Part shown: positions 15,707-37,100 of the stretch, piece by piece | Layout: the number at the start of each line of letters is the position of its first letter | How positions within the stretch are numbered: position 1 is the stretch's first letter | Assembly: GCF_035594125.1 (NCBI RefSeq) | Contig: NC_087152.1 | Location: 18,940,001-19,004,000, forward strand | Length of the DNA: 64,000 nt | Reading direction: 5' to 3' | Origin: Scylla paramamosain | Lineage: Eukaryota; Arthropoda; Malacostraca; Decapoda; Portunidae | Notes under the pieces: generated by a model | Databases searched by the model: none | The model's input: the letters and a program-made list of their open reading frames with translations, nothing else | Told to the model about the DNA's origin: nothing | Position numbers and translations under genes: made by a program

Positions 15707-16619
15707 CAAGATTACTAAAAGAATGTTAATAAAGCAAATGAATGAGGTCGAAAATATGATAAAAGTAACAAAAATGAGTGGTCGTAGGAGGTTATGTCAC
15801 TTGGATAGGAAAAGAGGAGGGGACGGTGGTGGTCGAGGAGAGGGGACCGTGGAAGTGGTGGCCGAGGAAGGGTGTTGTAAGTTGCCTGCTGGAGGAGGTG
15901 CACCGCGTGGGATTATCCCAAACACTTGAGTGGCTCGTCTGACTGGCGCCTCCAAAGCCTTTAGGTGAATGTTATAAATAACTCCCTTCCCTAGATGAGG
16001 AAGAAGGAGATCAGCAGGTAAACATAAAACATAAGCAGGAGGTAGACCACTTTCGGGCTGGATGGTAATATGCAGATGAACCTGGAAGCTGGTGGAGCGC
16101 ACCGTGATTCGCTATAATCCTCATTCACCTGCATAGTTGCACAACCCAAATGAAACAGAAATAACTAAGCTGCATTTGTAAATACGGTACATACTTTATA
16201 TGTACGTGTTGACTTAACAATATTTTAAAAGTAAATTTGAGCAATTGATATAACAATTACAAACTCTACACAAGTTCTACCTAGTGAAGTGACTAAAATC
16301 AGCAAGTTTTGCGATAAGGATATGGGATATTAAAAAATTAATATGATGTTTGTCCGGTTCCTTAATTTCTTGTAACGAAATGGTGGAAAGGAAATACCAA
16401 GCAAGTGAATGCTGCGCCCACTGACCTTTTTGTGGTGAGTCACCGCTTACCGAGCGGGGGAGGCGGGCCCGGTGAGGTGATGAGGCGAGAAGGGGAGGGG
16501 GGACAGAAGAGCATAGAATTGTGACCGACGCGCCACACTGGAAAGAATCCCACAAGGATCCTCAAGAACGAAACAAGTTACGATCAGTCCCTCTTAAATA
16601 GGCACATAGTGAGTACTGA

Positions 16620-16707
<88 letters not shown>

Positions 16708-16938
16708 TTCTTTCTTTCTTTTTTTTTGTGCAAAGGTACACAAAAGATCGCCGTCGAACCCCCATACCGACTAGTGATTTTGTCAAACTTATTGCCAAAC
16801 GCAAAATTCTAATTTGTCTAATCTTGTTCGGGTTAACGAAGAAGTTTACGTTCCTGTTATCAATGCTGTACATTGCAAACGCATGTATGTAGACGCCCAA
16901 CCATGATTTACACATTTCGATAGCGATAATTTGATTAC

Positions 16939-16982
<44 letters not shown>

Positions 16983-17160
16983 GCCCGGATAACAGTGTGT
17001 ACTTAAATGACGCAATTGAAATTAATACTTTGTTTAGTATTAACTACGTATTATCTCTAACACACGATATTCAAGCTATAATATTTATCAATTAAAAATT
17101 TATGTAGCTCCCTTGTGAATGTAATATCCTGTTGCTAACCCGCCTCGATAGGATCGCCTT
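15706..17160. other. No gene recognised; (TA)n and (CT)n inside
   Basis: GC-richer patches at 15800-16110 and 16430-16560 carry ORFs up to 129 codons without known motifs. (TA)n at 16619-16704 and (CT)n at 16943-16981. Confidence 0.5.
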
Positions 17161-17190
17161 TAGGACGACACCGCAGCCCGTGTTAAAGCA

Positions 17191-17198
17191 TGACGTCA
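17191..17198. promoter_or_regulatory. CRE palindrome TGACGTCA
   Basis: Perfect ATF/CREB-type octamer in otherwise ordinary sequence, 15 nt before a long CT tract. Confidence 0.35.
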
Positions 17199-17208
17199 TG
17201 AAACACTA

Positions 17209-17453
<245 letters not shown>

Positions 17454-17904
17454 TAGAGAAGCACAGTGATCTTATATTAGTAACTACAGCAGCCAGTGTT
17501 AAATCACACGGGAAATATCCATAAGTAAAATTGTTATTGAAGCATTTACGTATGAGAGTTACCATTTAGTAGAATAAATATAATGACTAGTAAGGATGTA
17601 ACTAACGAGTGTGGATTACTAGATAATAAGATTTCGTACATTTGTGTGGTGCATCAAATATTGGGTTAGTGAAATATTGCTTTATATAGGGGCAGGAATT
17701 AATTCATGCGAATTTTGCAGTACCCGTCAAATAGTGCATCGCCTCATCGTCAAGCTTGCACGGGCACAATTTGATGTTTTATTTTATTTTTTTACTTTAA
17801 GGATAAGCACTTTTTAGTGTACACTAGCAAATAAGAATTGCTCTAGATTATATCCTTACGTCCTAAAGCTCCAAGAGTAGAGGAATAACAGGCGAAAGCT
17901 TTTA

Positions 17905-18512
17905 GCTAAACATTTTAAAGGGCGAACAATAGTAACTTGTACTCTTGGGAAATTCTTTATATATGATTACGCGTTTTAACTTCAAAATCCGGATAATGAT
18001 GGAATAAAAAAAAAAAATGCAAACATTACTTAAGCCCTGACCGATATTACTCTCCCTGATGGATAACTGGATAAGTGGGGAGAACTGCCAATCGGATATT
18101 TTAAAGGGTAAACCCTAGTATCTCGGCTTTGTATTATTACTATTATTATTATTATTATTATTATTTCTACAAGGGTTTTAGCTGATCTAAAACCTCAAGA
18201 TGTAGTAAGAAAGCAGTGTATAAATACCTAGGAATAAAACGCTTCCTATCCTGAATGATAACTCGCTTGGCAGATAACTGGATAACTGGTGAAAATTGCG
18301 TCAAATATTTTAAAGGGTGAACACTAGTAACTCGTCTTGTTGGGGGATTTTTGCAAGTATAAACCTCCTAGTGTGGAAAAACAATAAGCCATATACTACA
18401 AGTAGGACTTCTTATAACGTGAACGACATAAAACCTCCTCACGGATTGCTGGATAATGAATAAAAACAGCGAGTCAAATATTTTAAAGGGTGATCGCTAG
18501 TAACTTAGTCTG
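17905..18512 (+). repeat. Degenerate tandem array, four related units of about 170-205 bp
   Basis: A core reading roughly ATTTTAAAGGGTGAACACTA followed by GTAACT recurs at about 17911, 18097, 18305 and 18478. Each later core is preceded by GGATAA-containing sequence such as GATAACTGGATAA. Spacings are about 186, 208 and 173 bp. The intervening sequence is more diverged and includes an (ATT)n tract at 18134-18166. The last unit ends where the candidate Rho1 promoter begins. Confidence 0.7.
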
Positions 18513-18925
18513 ACGGCGGCGGGGCCTTCTGGGTAGTGACGTCACATGCATTCCTCCCCCATCACGCCCAGGCAGCCCCAAGGTGTGGCCCAGCAGCCAT
18601 ATTGACCCGCCCCAGCACACTCAGGTACTATCCTCTTTGTGCCTCATTCACTGGATTAGTGAAGTGTACTGACCCAACAGTGAGGTGCGGGAAGGCTGAG
18701 GGATGGGTGAGGATAACGTGGTGGGTGTTATTTGGTGTAGGAAAAGTAGAGTGAAGGCTTGTGGACTCCGGATCTCAAGGGGTCGGTTAGGACTGTTGCC
18801 ATCACCACCACCGGCCTGTTTCCTTCTGAGTGGATATTATTAAAGAATCTTGAACTCCCTATAAGCTCACTCTAGTTAGGGTGGGTCTGGTTAGGTCTAC
18901 GATTTTGTAGGGATTGGATAGTAAC
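18500..18925 (+). promoter_or_regulatory. Candidate Rho1 promoter and 5' noncoding exon
   Basis: This is the only GC-richer stretch upstream of Rho1 within several kb. It begins with GGCGGCGGGGCC, carries a perfect CRE palindrome TGACGTCA at 18537-18544, a CCATATTG element near 18596, and GC-rich sequence to about 18790. A U1-like donor AAC|GTAAGTAT at 18926 could end a first exon that splices to the acceptor at 21544. Supported only by composition, motifs and position; other donors are possible. Confidence 0.4.
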
Positions 18926-28079
<9,154 letters not shown>

Positions 28080-29405
28080 AGGTATGTATGTATATGTTAT
28101 ATAGAGATCAGCAACAGGCATAGTGGTAATTTAGTATGGTTTTTACATCTATCTATATATCAGGTAGATGTTTCCTTGTAAATTGCTGAGCCCCATCAAT
28201 GAAATATTTGTCCTAGATTATATTTGTGCCCATGAAAAAAAAAATTACCTATGGTATGATGGAGACCAGTTTGATGTCTGAAATGTGCTTCCAAGCTTTA
28301 GTAAGTTCACAGTGTGCTTGCCTGCCTTGCATCTGTTTCACCTGACTGGATATGGCTATGGATATGGCTAATGTATAGTGAAAACAGGTCTCTTCATGCA
28401 TACTAAACAATTTTATCAAGTTCTTGCTCCATTGCATTCACTAAGACGTGTAGTAAGTGGTTGAATGTGAGCAGGTAATATGCATAGTGTTGAGGTGTGG
28501 AGGTGGGAGGGAGTGGGCTGGGAATCTGACTCATCATTGTCAATCACTATGTTTGGACATGTTTAGAGTGGGGCAGAGACTTAGAGATTAGCCTAATTAG
28601 CTTGCAGGTGGTATTACTAATGAATGAACTAAAAAAAATTGACAAAAAAAGTAGCTAAGTTTAGTGTAAAAATCACAAAACTGTTATAACAGCCTTCAAG
28701 TAAGCAAGCCTGGCCTTACTTACTAGTAAGTAGGCCTGGTAAAGCGGCTATAACTGCCTCTGGTTCATTAGGGATTAAATAAAATATAACTACACAAAAG
28801 TTGTTTTTAACATGATTTAGTAGCATCTACCTTTGTGCTCCTATTGCTTTATTCTCAGAATTTACTGTATAACATATTTCATGGATGTTGGGATTTTGAA
28901 TTCGCTGAAATGCTTAGGTAAACAAAAGCCAGTTACATTCATGCCAAGAAACCATCTCATACACTGAAGAAAATGGCGTACTGAAAACACTATAGAAAGA
29001 GGTGATTGAAGGGAATACTAACAGCAGTGTGAAATGCTAGTTAATGGAGTGTGTCATATAGAGCTGTGTTCTTATTATATGCAGCCACAACCAGTGAAGT
29101 AGGCACTCATTGGTGTTTAACAACTCTGCCAGTGAGTTGTAGTACATTTTTAAAATTTTTGGATTCATGGCTGAAATAAAACATTTAGAATTAGATTATA
29201 GGAAAGCTGCTTTTAGTTTTTGTCTCCTATTTCAAGGCCATGTATTAAAGTATAAGGCAACAGAAGGGGAAGAACTTAAAAATATTTGAGTGAATGATAG
29301 TCACTGACACTATTGTTTAGTCGACATAGGAGGTGGAAATAAACCGCCTTTCATCATAAAGCAGAACAAAGACATTTTTAATCTTCATACTTATGGCTTT
29401 ATGTC

Positions 29406-29452
29406 AAATTATAGGCATTGTTCTTGGTGGCCCAAAACTGCATAACTAGTTA
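29406..29452 (+). repeat. Inverted repeat arm (left)
   Basis: TTCTTGGTGGCCCAAAACTG followed by CATAACTA; the reverse complement lies at 33262-33312, bracketing MITE copy B and 3.9 kb in all. It could mark the ends of an old element. Confidence 0.55.
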
Positions 29453-30859
29453 TGCTATCAATGGCGCATCTGCTTCTGTGTATTAGTAGGTTTGCTTCCT
29501 GAGGCAAACCTATCCCTGCATAAGTTTGCCCTTTGAGCAAAACATTTATGCTAGAGGAAAGTGTGTGGAGTTTATGGAGAAGTGGGTGGAGTTTACACTG
29601 ACAGGCAAATCATCTGCATCATTTCATGAACCGTAGAGAAAATGTGACCAAGAATACATAACGTATAACCTTAAAATAACATTTATAGGAAATGTATGTC
29701 CTATGAGAAGTATGCTGTTCTATTGTAGTGAAGAAATTAGCTCTGCTGAAATTATTCTAAGTGACATGACCATCAATATCTTCGTGCACTCATTCAAGAA
29801 AATAAATCTTCCAGTGAGATCTGAAAACATTTGAACTTAAAATGTGTGTCAGTATGGCATCCCTCATATTCCTGACTTGAAGTTTATAACATAATTGTCT
29901 TTGTCATAATGCAATTTAAAAACACCATGACTTTTAAGAGACTTAAAAACATATGAAGTAAATGTATCTTCTTGTGTATAATATCAAGTAGATGTGATTA
30001 TCATTTTAAAATGAACAGTAAAAGCAGTTTGAACGAACATAGTATCATCACTCCAGATGCCAAAGACAAGTAAAATTGTTTGGATGTGAAGTGGCATAAG
30101 ATGAGCAGGGAAGCAGGTGGCTGTGGATCAGCTGGTGACTGATACTGATGGTGACACTAGGCAAGTGCCTATATCAGTGCCATGTACTGAACTAAACAAT
30201 TGTACATCTGGCAGTAATGTCAGGGTGTTTTTGGCTGTCTTTTGTAGATGGAGCTTAGGAGTATAATTATACTCCATTCACTTAAGCTAGATTCCTGGCA
30301 CCTTAGGTGGGTTTGTAAGGTTGTAGTTGATTTGGTGCACTGCATAGCTAGTTGGTACCCATTTTAAGGTTGGGTGAACCAAGAAGCAGGCAATTGTCCC
30401 AGAAAAATACCAGTTATCAGCAGGATTTGTACCTGAGAGGAAAAGATTGGATATGAATGAGGCTTGAGCAGGACTGGGGGAGGAAGCATGACGAAGGCTA
30501 GGAAGCAGTGCAGTGATTGGCTCTGAGTGATGCATTTCTTATGGAGATAAACACTGATTGGGCTAGAGGTGGTTGTGTGCTGTGCGTTGCATGCTTCCAT
30601 TGGCTGGTTCCTTCTCACTGGACTTGGACCTGGCTGGTCTTAAATGAACAAGCCCTTTGCCTCAACCACTGCACATAACAGTTGGATCCCAGGTCGATAA
30701 GTCATGACTCCACTTGCTTACTACAGAACTTTCAACCATGTGGAAGCTGAAAAACAGTGTTACAAATGTCATAGGTAGACAGAGGAAGAGTTGCCAATTC
30801 TTTTGATGTGTAACTCCATATTTGAGGAGGCAGCACTTGAGCCCCTACGGTCTTGATGT

Positions 30860-30864
<5 letters not shown>

Positions 30865-30956
<92 letters not shown>
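30865..30956. repeat. (TA)n(GATA)n microsatellite
   Basis: TA to about 30919, then nine GATA units, within the extra segment of MITE copy B. Confidence 0.95.
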
Positions 30957-32281
30957 TGCATTTATGGGTAGACAGGGATTGAAAGATTGTTATGCAAAAT
31001 TTGTCTCAATACCTGAGTTTTCATGAATTCATTCCTTTCAAACTTGTAATAAAAGTTTGTTAAAGAGAAGTGTATTAGAACAGCCTCCATTACATGAAAT
31101 ACCTTTGCTTTTCTGAAGAATATTTTCATTGTACAATTTTATTTTTTATTCATTAACTTTTATATATTTTTACTTATTTTTTCTCTTTCCAACCTAACCA
31201 ATATAACCCAGCCTCTCTAACCAAATTATGCTTTAAAGAGGACTAAAGCAATACTTTTTTTTTGCAACATGACCCAGCCTCCTTAACTAAATTAGGCTTT
31301 TAAAGAGGACTAAAGCAATCTTTTGCAGTAACATTACAATACTATGGAAGAATAAAAATAATGGGATAAGCAAAGATAAAAAAAAAAAAAAAAGAAAGAG
31401 GACCATTTTTCAGACGTAACATTATGCTGGCTATTAATTAATCAGCAATTTTGAATAAGTTTATTTTAACCCATAGCATGCATAATCCTGCTTAACTTTG
31501 GCAATTTTGGGATGTGACGTCTTAATTTAAGAGATAGCGTAATATAACTGCCACCAAAAAATATGCTAATATATATGTTTTCATCTTTCCACGACCTTTC
31601 TGTATCAATGAACAGAACAAAGATTTTACATACAGGTTTCAGTCACCCGTAACAGTCACTCATAACTATGAAAGAGGATGGGAAAACCCATAGTCCTTAT
31701 CAAAGAAAACAATGAATTTTTCATTGCCATGAGTACAATTATTGTGAGTACTTTATAAGTACCATCCCAGTTGTTTGATGTCTAACTTCCCTCTACCTCC
31801 ACATGCAACACCAAGTGGCACACTGCTGTGATGGTTGCAGCGAGTGACATGTTGCTATAAATGACTGTGTTTTCAGTATGTGGAGCTTATCTGCATTCTG
31901 ATTGTGTATTGTGTTCACAAGAGTTTTTCCTTCGTAATGTAATTATATATTTCAGCATTCAATGATTAGCTGCTGAAAATAGCACAAGTAAAATGTTATA
32001 CTTGTAAATATTTTTTGACATCTTAGTTCAACTTGTCATAATACCATTTTCTTTTTTGTTTTGTCAAGTTTTTACAATACATCTTGATTGTACAATCACT
32101 GCCGAGTCTGATGGTGTCAAACAAAACTGGCCGTCCCATATATGAAGTGAGTTATGGCACATAATATAGAAACATTTCTCACTCGAGCATGCAAAATGTG
32201 GCTTGATGCAAGTGCTAGCAAGTGAGCGGTGCAGCCAATCAGCTACGACCTTGCCAACCCGCCTAGGTGCCAGGGGCCATA

Positions 32282-32429
32282 TTATATTAACAAAGATTCT
32301 CGGAGTTTGTCTCAGCCTTCTGCTTAGACTTGTGCTTAGCTCTTAGGTGGTCTTAAAGTTGTGTAAGCTGAACATTTGAAATGATGAAAGAGCAGAACAG
32401 TAAAATATTTCTCAATTTTGAGTTAATAG

Positions 32430-32479
<50 letters not shown>

Positions 32480-33236
32480 AAAAATAATTTGTCATCGAGC
32501 ACATAAATTTTTATTTATTTATAAGCAACTTGGATCCCATGCAAGGCATGTGTATTTTGTCTCAGTGTTTATGTCCTTGATCCAGCGTTGTCCCGCCACT
32601 CCCACTCAGCAGCGCCTCCTTTCCTGTCCTTTTTCTTTAGTATGGAGATGATGATCCTTAAGCCTGAAAAGGCCAATAGAGGAAACCCAGCTGGACTGAT
32701 GGCAAGACTTTCCTACCTCTACCAGTAAATATATGAGGAAAGATGTAGCCTGAAGGGCTTCACTCATTCAGTGGCACAAAAAGCTGCATGGGGCTTTATT
32801 ACTAAGAAGGTAAATGAGACATTCCAACAACAGGAGACATAGAGGTCCAAGGTCATCATTGCTGCAGAGCTGCATTCCCCATTGGCTAAATAACACTGTA
32901 ATTATTACTTTAATTACTAGCGTCAGTGCATCACTCTTTCCTGTAGAGCTCTTCAAGGCATCTCTTGCCAAATGCGTCTTGCAGTTTTTTTCTGTATATG
33001 TCCAACAGTTCAGAGTCATTCAGGTCATCAAGAACATCCTTATGAGGTTGATGATTCTTGAGGTGGCAGGCTTGGGGTCGATGATTGGCCATCTTTGGTC
33101 AACTTAGTCTCAGCATAACTCTTAAAGTTAAGCACACTTCAGACCTGTCTTATATTTAAGACCTAGACTAAGCACAACACTTAATTTGGTCTGAGTAAGA
33201 TCTCTATAGTTAAGAATCTTTGTTGATACGGCCTCA
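32282..33236. mobile_element. GGCC-ended MITE (family 2) nested in MITE family 1
   Basis: The left end GGCCATATTATATTAACAAA and the reverse complement of the right end GGCCGTATCAACAAAGATTC share AACAAAGATTCT and further TCTCAG-like sequence. CAG or CAGG lies on both sides, a possible short duplication. The interior has a 41-nt poly(T) and no catalytic domain that I recognise. The ends suggest a PIF/Harbinger-like origin, but this is a guess. Confidence 0.6.
32435..32475. repeat. 41-nt poly(T) run inside MITE family 2
   Basis: An unbroken run of about 41 T followed by AATAAAAAATAA. It could be the reversed tail of a retroposed sequence inside the MITE. Confidence 0.9.
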
Positions 33237-33261
33237 GGAATTTAGCTGAAGTGAGGGTAGT

Positions 33262-33312
33262 ATAGTTATGCAGTTTTGGGCCACCAAGAATGCACCTTAT
33301 AGTTTGAGCACT
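33262..33312 (-). repeat. Inverted repeat arm (right)
   Basis: TAGTTATGCAGTTTTGGGCC then ACCAAGAATGCACC; pairs with 29406-29452. It adjoins the right end of MITE family 1 copy B. Confidence 0.55.
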
Positions 33313-33573
33313 TTATGTATTGATTAACAATATGTTTTCAGAATGTTGAGGAACATAGAAATAAGGGTTCTGTGCATGTGGGGCTGCACCTCACATGCTA
33401 TAGTAACAAGTTGTGTTGTCTTACTCAGGCTCAACTCATACAAGATAGGCCATTTTCATTAACTTTGTTAGGATCAGCATTGAATGCAGAATTGAGGCCC
33501 ATTTATGAAATGGTGTTATATAAAATAAATGTAAATATTGTCAAAATATTTCACATCAGATTTTTTTGTTGTA

Positions 33574-34037
33574 CAGTAAAATCCCTCTCATCTGGCATTC
33601 GAGTATCCGGCAGCTTCAAGTATCCAGCACATTTTTCCCCGAGCCTTAAAATCAATAAAAAATCAATGTGTACTCATAAAATTTATTAAAATTCCCACGC
33701 GAGGCATACTTTGTCCCCTCGCCACCAGAGCACACTGCTTCGCACCACCCGCGGCCCACTGCACTGTGTTTACTCAGTGACTCAGTCCCGCGTGTGCACT
33801 GTTTATCACCTGACGCCTTCATCATGCCTAAAGTTGTAGAAAAGAGGAAGCATGTTGTGCTTACACTTAAGCAGCTGATCAGATCAGCTGCTGATTAAGA
33901 TCAGCTGATCTTTGTTATGATAAGATGCGTGAGTGTAGGGTGGTGATTGTGGACATAATTTCACTTCTATTCAAATATCCGGCAATATTCAAGTATCCGG
34001 CATGTTGGCAGTCCCGTTGATAAGAGGGATTTTACTG
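33574..34037 (+). mobile_element. Tigger/pogo-derived MITE, copy 2
   Basis: 464 bp between CAGTAAAATCCCTC and GAGGGATTTTACTG with TA on both flanks, in the opposite orientation to copy 1. Carries MPKVVEKRK codons and the AGCTGATC palindrome. It lies in the probable Rho1 3' UTR intron. Confidence 0.88.
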
Positions 34038-34942
34038 TAATAATAAAAAGATTGCAAGCAATTTAAAAAAAAAAATTTTTTACACATTATTCCCAGTAGG
34101 TATATTAGCACTTCATTGTATAGAGAAGTATGAATACAATGATATGACCTGATAATAGATAAAATGTTAAATAAGCATAACAAAATTTCAAGAAATATCT
34201 CCTGAATGGGAATTCAAATTCAAGGGCACAGTGGGATCCATAGATTTGATAAATTACTAAGATTGTAGCTGCAAAGTGCATCTCCACCTGACTAAGATTC
34301 TTGATCACATTCATCATGCTGGAGTCATACCAGTGGATGGTATTTTGGTCATGCACTATTTCAAGCTTTTTTGTTGATAAAGGTGTGTTGCTACCTGTAT
34401 TTGTACTTTCCATGCAGTTGTACATACTTTTATCAGCCTATCAGGCACCTTCCTTTGATTGTGTTCTCTACTTCCTTAAGATCTTTGATTTCAGATAGGG
34501 ATGCACTGGTTTCAATTACTATCAACATCAAAGGCAGACTTACAGGGATATATTACCAAGTCTATCAACATAAAAGAGTGACTTCAAGTCCTTAGGTCAT
34601 GCATTCATTTGTATCTCAATTTTTCTGAATATGTTCTATATTTTTTGTCTCTGCAAGATATAAGTTTTCAGTGAATTTTTTTTTCTTTTTTCTATCTTTT
34701 TCTTTATTAATTTAGATTAATTTAATTTAATATTTATTTTATTTATTTTATTTATTTATTTTATTTATTTATTTATTTTTGTTGGACCTGAGTTAACAAT
34801 TTCTTGTCAGATTTGGATCAAGATGTGTGGTATTGGCAAGGTATCCACTGGTACCTTTCCATTTTGTAATTTCAATTCTAGTTCCTGATCACCATATGGT
34901 GAATTATTGCTTAAAGTACTAGATTTCATTCTGTGTTTCATG

Positions 34943-35092
<150 letters not shown>

Positions 35093-36669
35093 TAGAGCTC
35101 AGCTAATAAATGGCCACTGTTGCATAAGGCTTAAGAAAAATCATTATGTATACAATGCAAACATTTGAAGTATTTTCTAATTATTGGACTTTTTTGTATT
35201 AGAATTAGTTGTCATTAACAAATTTATTTATTTATTTATTTTATTTTTTTGCAGTGTGTAAGGGATGAGAAGGAAGGCACAATGCAGTCTGCCCAAGAGC
35301 TCGCAACATGGAGGTCTGAAATTAAACTTGCTCCCCCTCCCCTCCCCTTCCTCTGTTGTGCTGTTCTCTAGCAGTAACAATAGAAAGATGGTGGTGAGGC
35401 CCCTGTTCTTTCTCCATCAGTGCTCACCTTGTTATAGAATATGAGCCAAAGGGATATATGGTATTATTTGTAGTGACTTAGATGATAATATCCTGAGTTA
35501 AACAAGTTTGCAGATAAGTTTTATGGACGTCAGTTTACATAAATGAAGCAACTGTAATTTATTATCTCATCAATATATTGTCCCTTAATTTTCCTGTGTT
35601 CTCATTACCCAGGAAGGGGATAGGTTGAGGAGAGGTAGCTTTTGTTTTATGAGGGAGGAGTAGGAAGTCATGGAGAACTATCTGGCTTCATGTTAAATTT
35701 GGTTGAGGTCCAGAAACATACAACACTTGAAAAGGATCCCACATGTATTCTGTCTGTTTCATGCAGCAGTTCTTTAATGGTACTTTCAGCAACCTCATGG
35801 TAAAAGTGAGGAACCATTTCATATTGATGTGCATAGTAAATGGTATTGTGGCTTTAGTATTTAGGCTGATTTCTATTGCTTTAACTTCAGCCTCTTTTAT
35901 AATTACTGAGCCAATACTGGGAGAGTTAAGGAATGGAGTTGTATGTTGGGATGTTTGTTAATGTGTATTTACTTATGTGATCAAATTGTATATTACTGGG
36001 CCAACAAATACAACAGTGCTTTGGCCTCAGCTATAAGGCCACTTAAATATGGTGGCTTTGAACTAACAAAATTTATATTGGTATCCCATTGACTATTCAC
36101 TAGTATATACTTATAAGTTCATGTAATCTTTATTTTAGTATTTGCCTTTAGTTCAAGTAGAAGAAATTATAAATTTGCTTATTATTGTATTTGCATAATT
36201 TTCTTTTACATTATACCTGCATTACTTAGTGCAACATGACCAATGCCAAATTATATGACTTAATTTATGGGTTATTTGGCACTATGACCACAGCTCATCC
36301 TTATGAGTCATTGCTCATCCCTATGAGTCATTGCTAGAGCTGTGTCTTCCTAAAACTTACAACTCATCTGCCAAGACAAGCAAAAATCAGTACATGTGTA
36401 GTTAGATTTTCTACTTGAAAATTATTTTTCATCAAGAAGCTGCATTCTCTGACCATTCTCCAGTCAAGCTCTTGTCAGCTGCTGACATACATTAAGAGAT
36501 GAAATTATCCCCAAGTCAACACCTTTAGTGTGTAATACTGTAAGTGTGATTTTTTATATTGATTAGTATGTATGTACAATCACTGAACCAAGTCTACTAG
36601 GAACTTGATGCTTGAAATTATTTACCAGCTAAGAAGGATATTTGCTTGGTGAGGCATCTTCAAGCCAGT

Positions 36670-36671
<2 letters not shown>

Positions 36672-36763
<92 letters not shown>
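36672..36763. repeat. (TA)n in the predicted Rho1 3' UTR
   Basis: About 92 nt of pure alternating TA. Confidence 0.95.
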
Positions 36764-36766
<3 letters not shown>

Positions 36767-37077
36767 GATATGAATTATATATATATTTTTCATTTCTTAA
36801 ATGTTAGTGTTTATTGAATTAATGTGTGGTTAATGTGTTGAGATAATTTATTATAAAGCTTGTTAAAAATGTTACTTTAGCAAGGACAAAACACAATGGC
36901 TGTTTCTGTGTCTCATTGGCTTGTTGAGTCTGCACCACATATTGTAAAGTATTAGCTGAATTGCTTTTCATGTGTATTCAGTGCTATAATATGACAAAAA
37001 GATTATATGTTTTATCAGTGAATAGCTCTAAAATTGGTATACAGCCAGTGTACATCACATTCAGTTTACCCTTTTGT

Positions 37078-37083
37078 AATAAA
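37078..37083 (+). terminator. Candidate Rho1 polyadenylation signal AATAAA
   Basis: Canonical hexamer, the first one found by eye after the predicted terminal acceptor at 35254. It directly follows TACCCTTTTGTAA, a 13-mer that also forms the end of the Rho1 coding sequence. Confidence 0.45.
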
Positions 37084-37100
37084 TATGTATCCTTTTATTA

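Larger units (their letters stand above)
30268..33266. mobile_element. Long-TIR MITE family 1, copy B, split by insertions
   Basis: The left terminus (30268-30350: CTCCATTCACTTAAGCTAG) and the interior (about 31785-32280: GTTGCAGCGAGTGACATG, CAGCCAATCAGC) match copy A. The right terminus (33236-33266: TTTAGCTGAAGTGAGGG) lies beyond a 0.95-kb element. About 1.4 kb of extra sequence (30350-31785), including a (TA)n(GATA)n tract, separates the left terminus from the interior. Confidence 0.6.
35255..37100 (+). other. Rho1: Probable Rho1 terminal 3' UTR exon
   Basis: A T-rich tract followed by GCAG at 35251-35254 is a good acceptor partner for the donor just after the Rho1 stop. Scanning downstream by eye, the first canonical AATAAA found is at 37078-37083, giving a noncoding last exon of about 1.85 kb with a (TA)n tract near 36.7 kb. 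No sustained ORF is seen. Inference only: no transcript evidence is available, and read-through of the donor with an earlier poly(A) site is the alternative. Confidence 0.5.
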
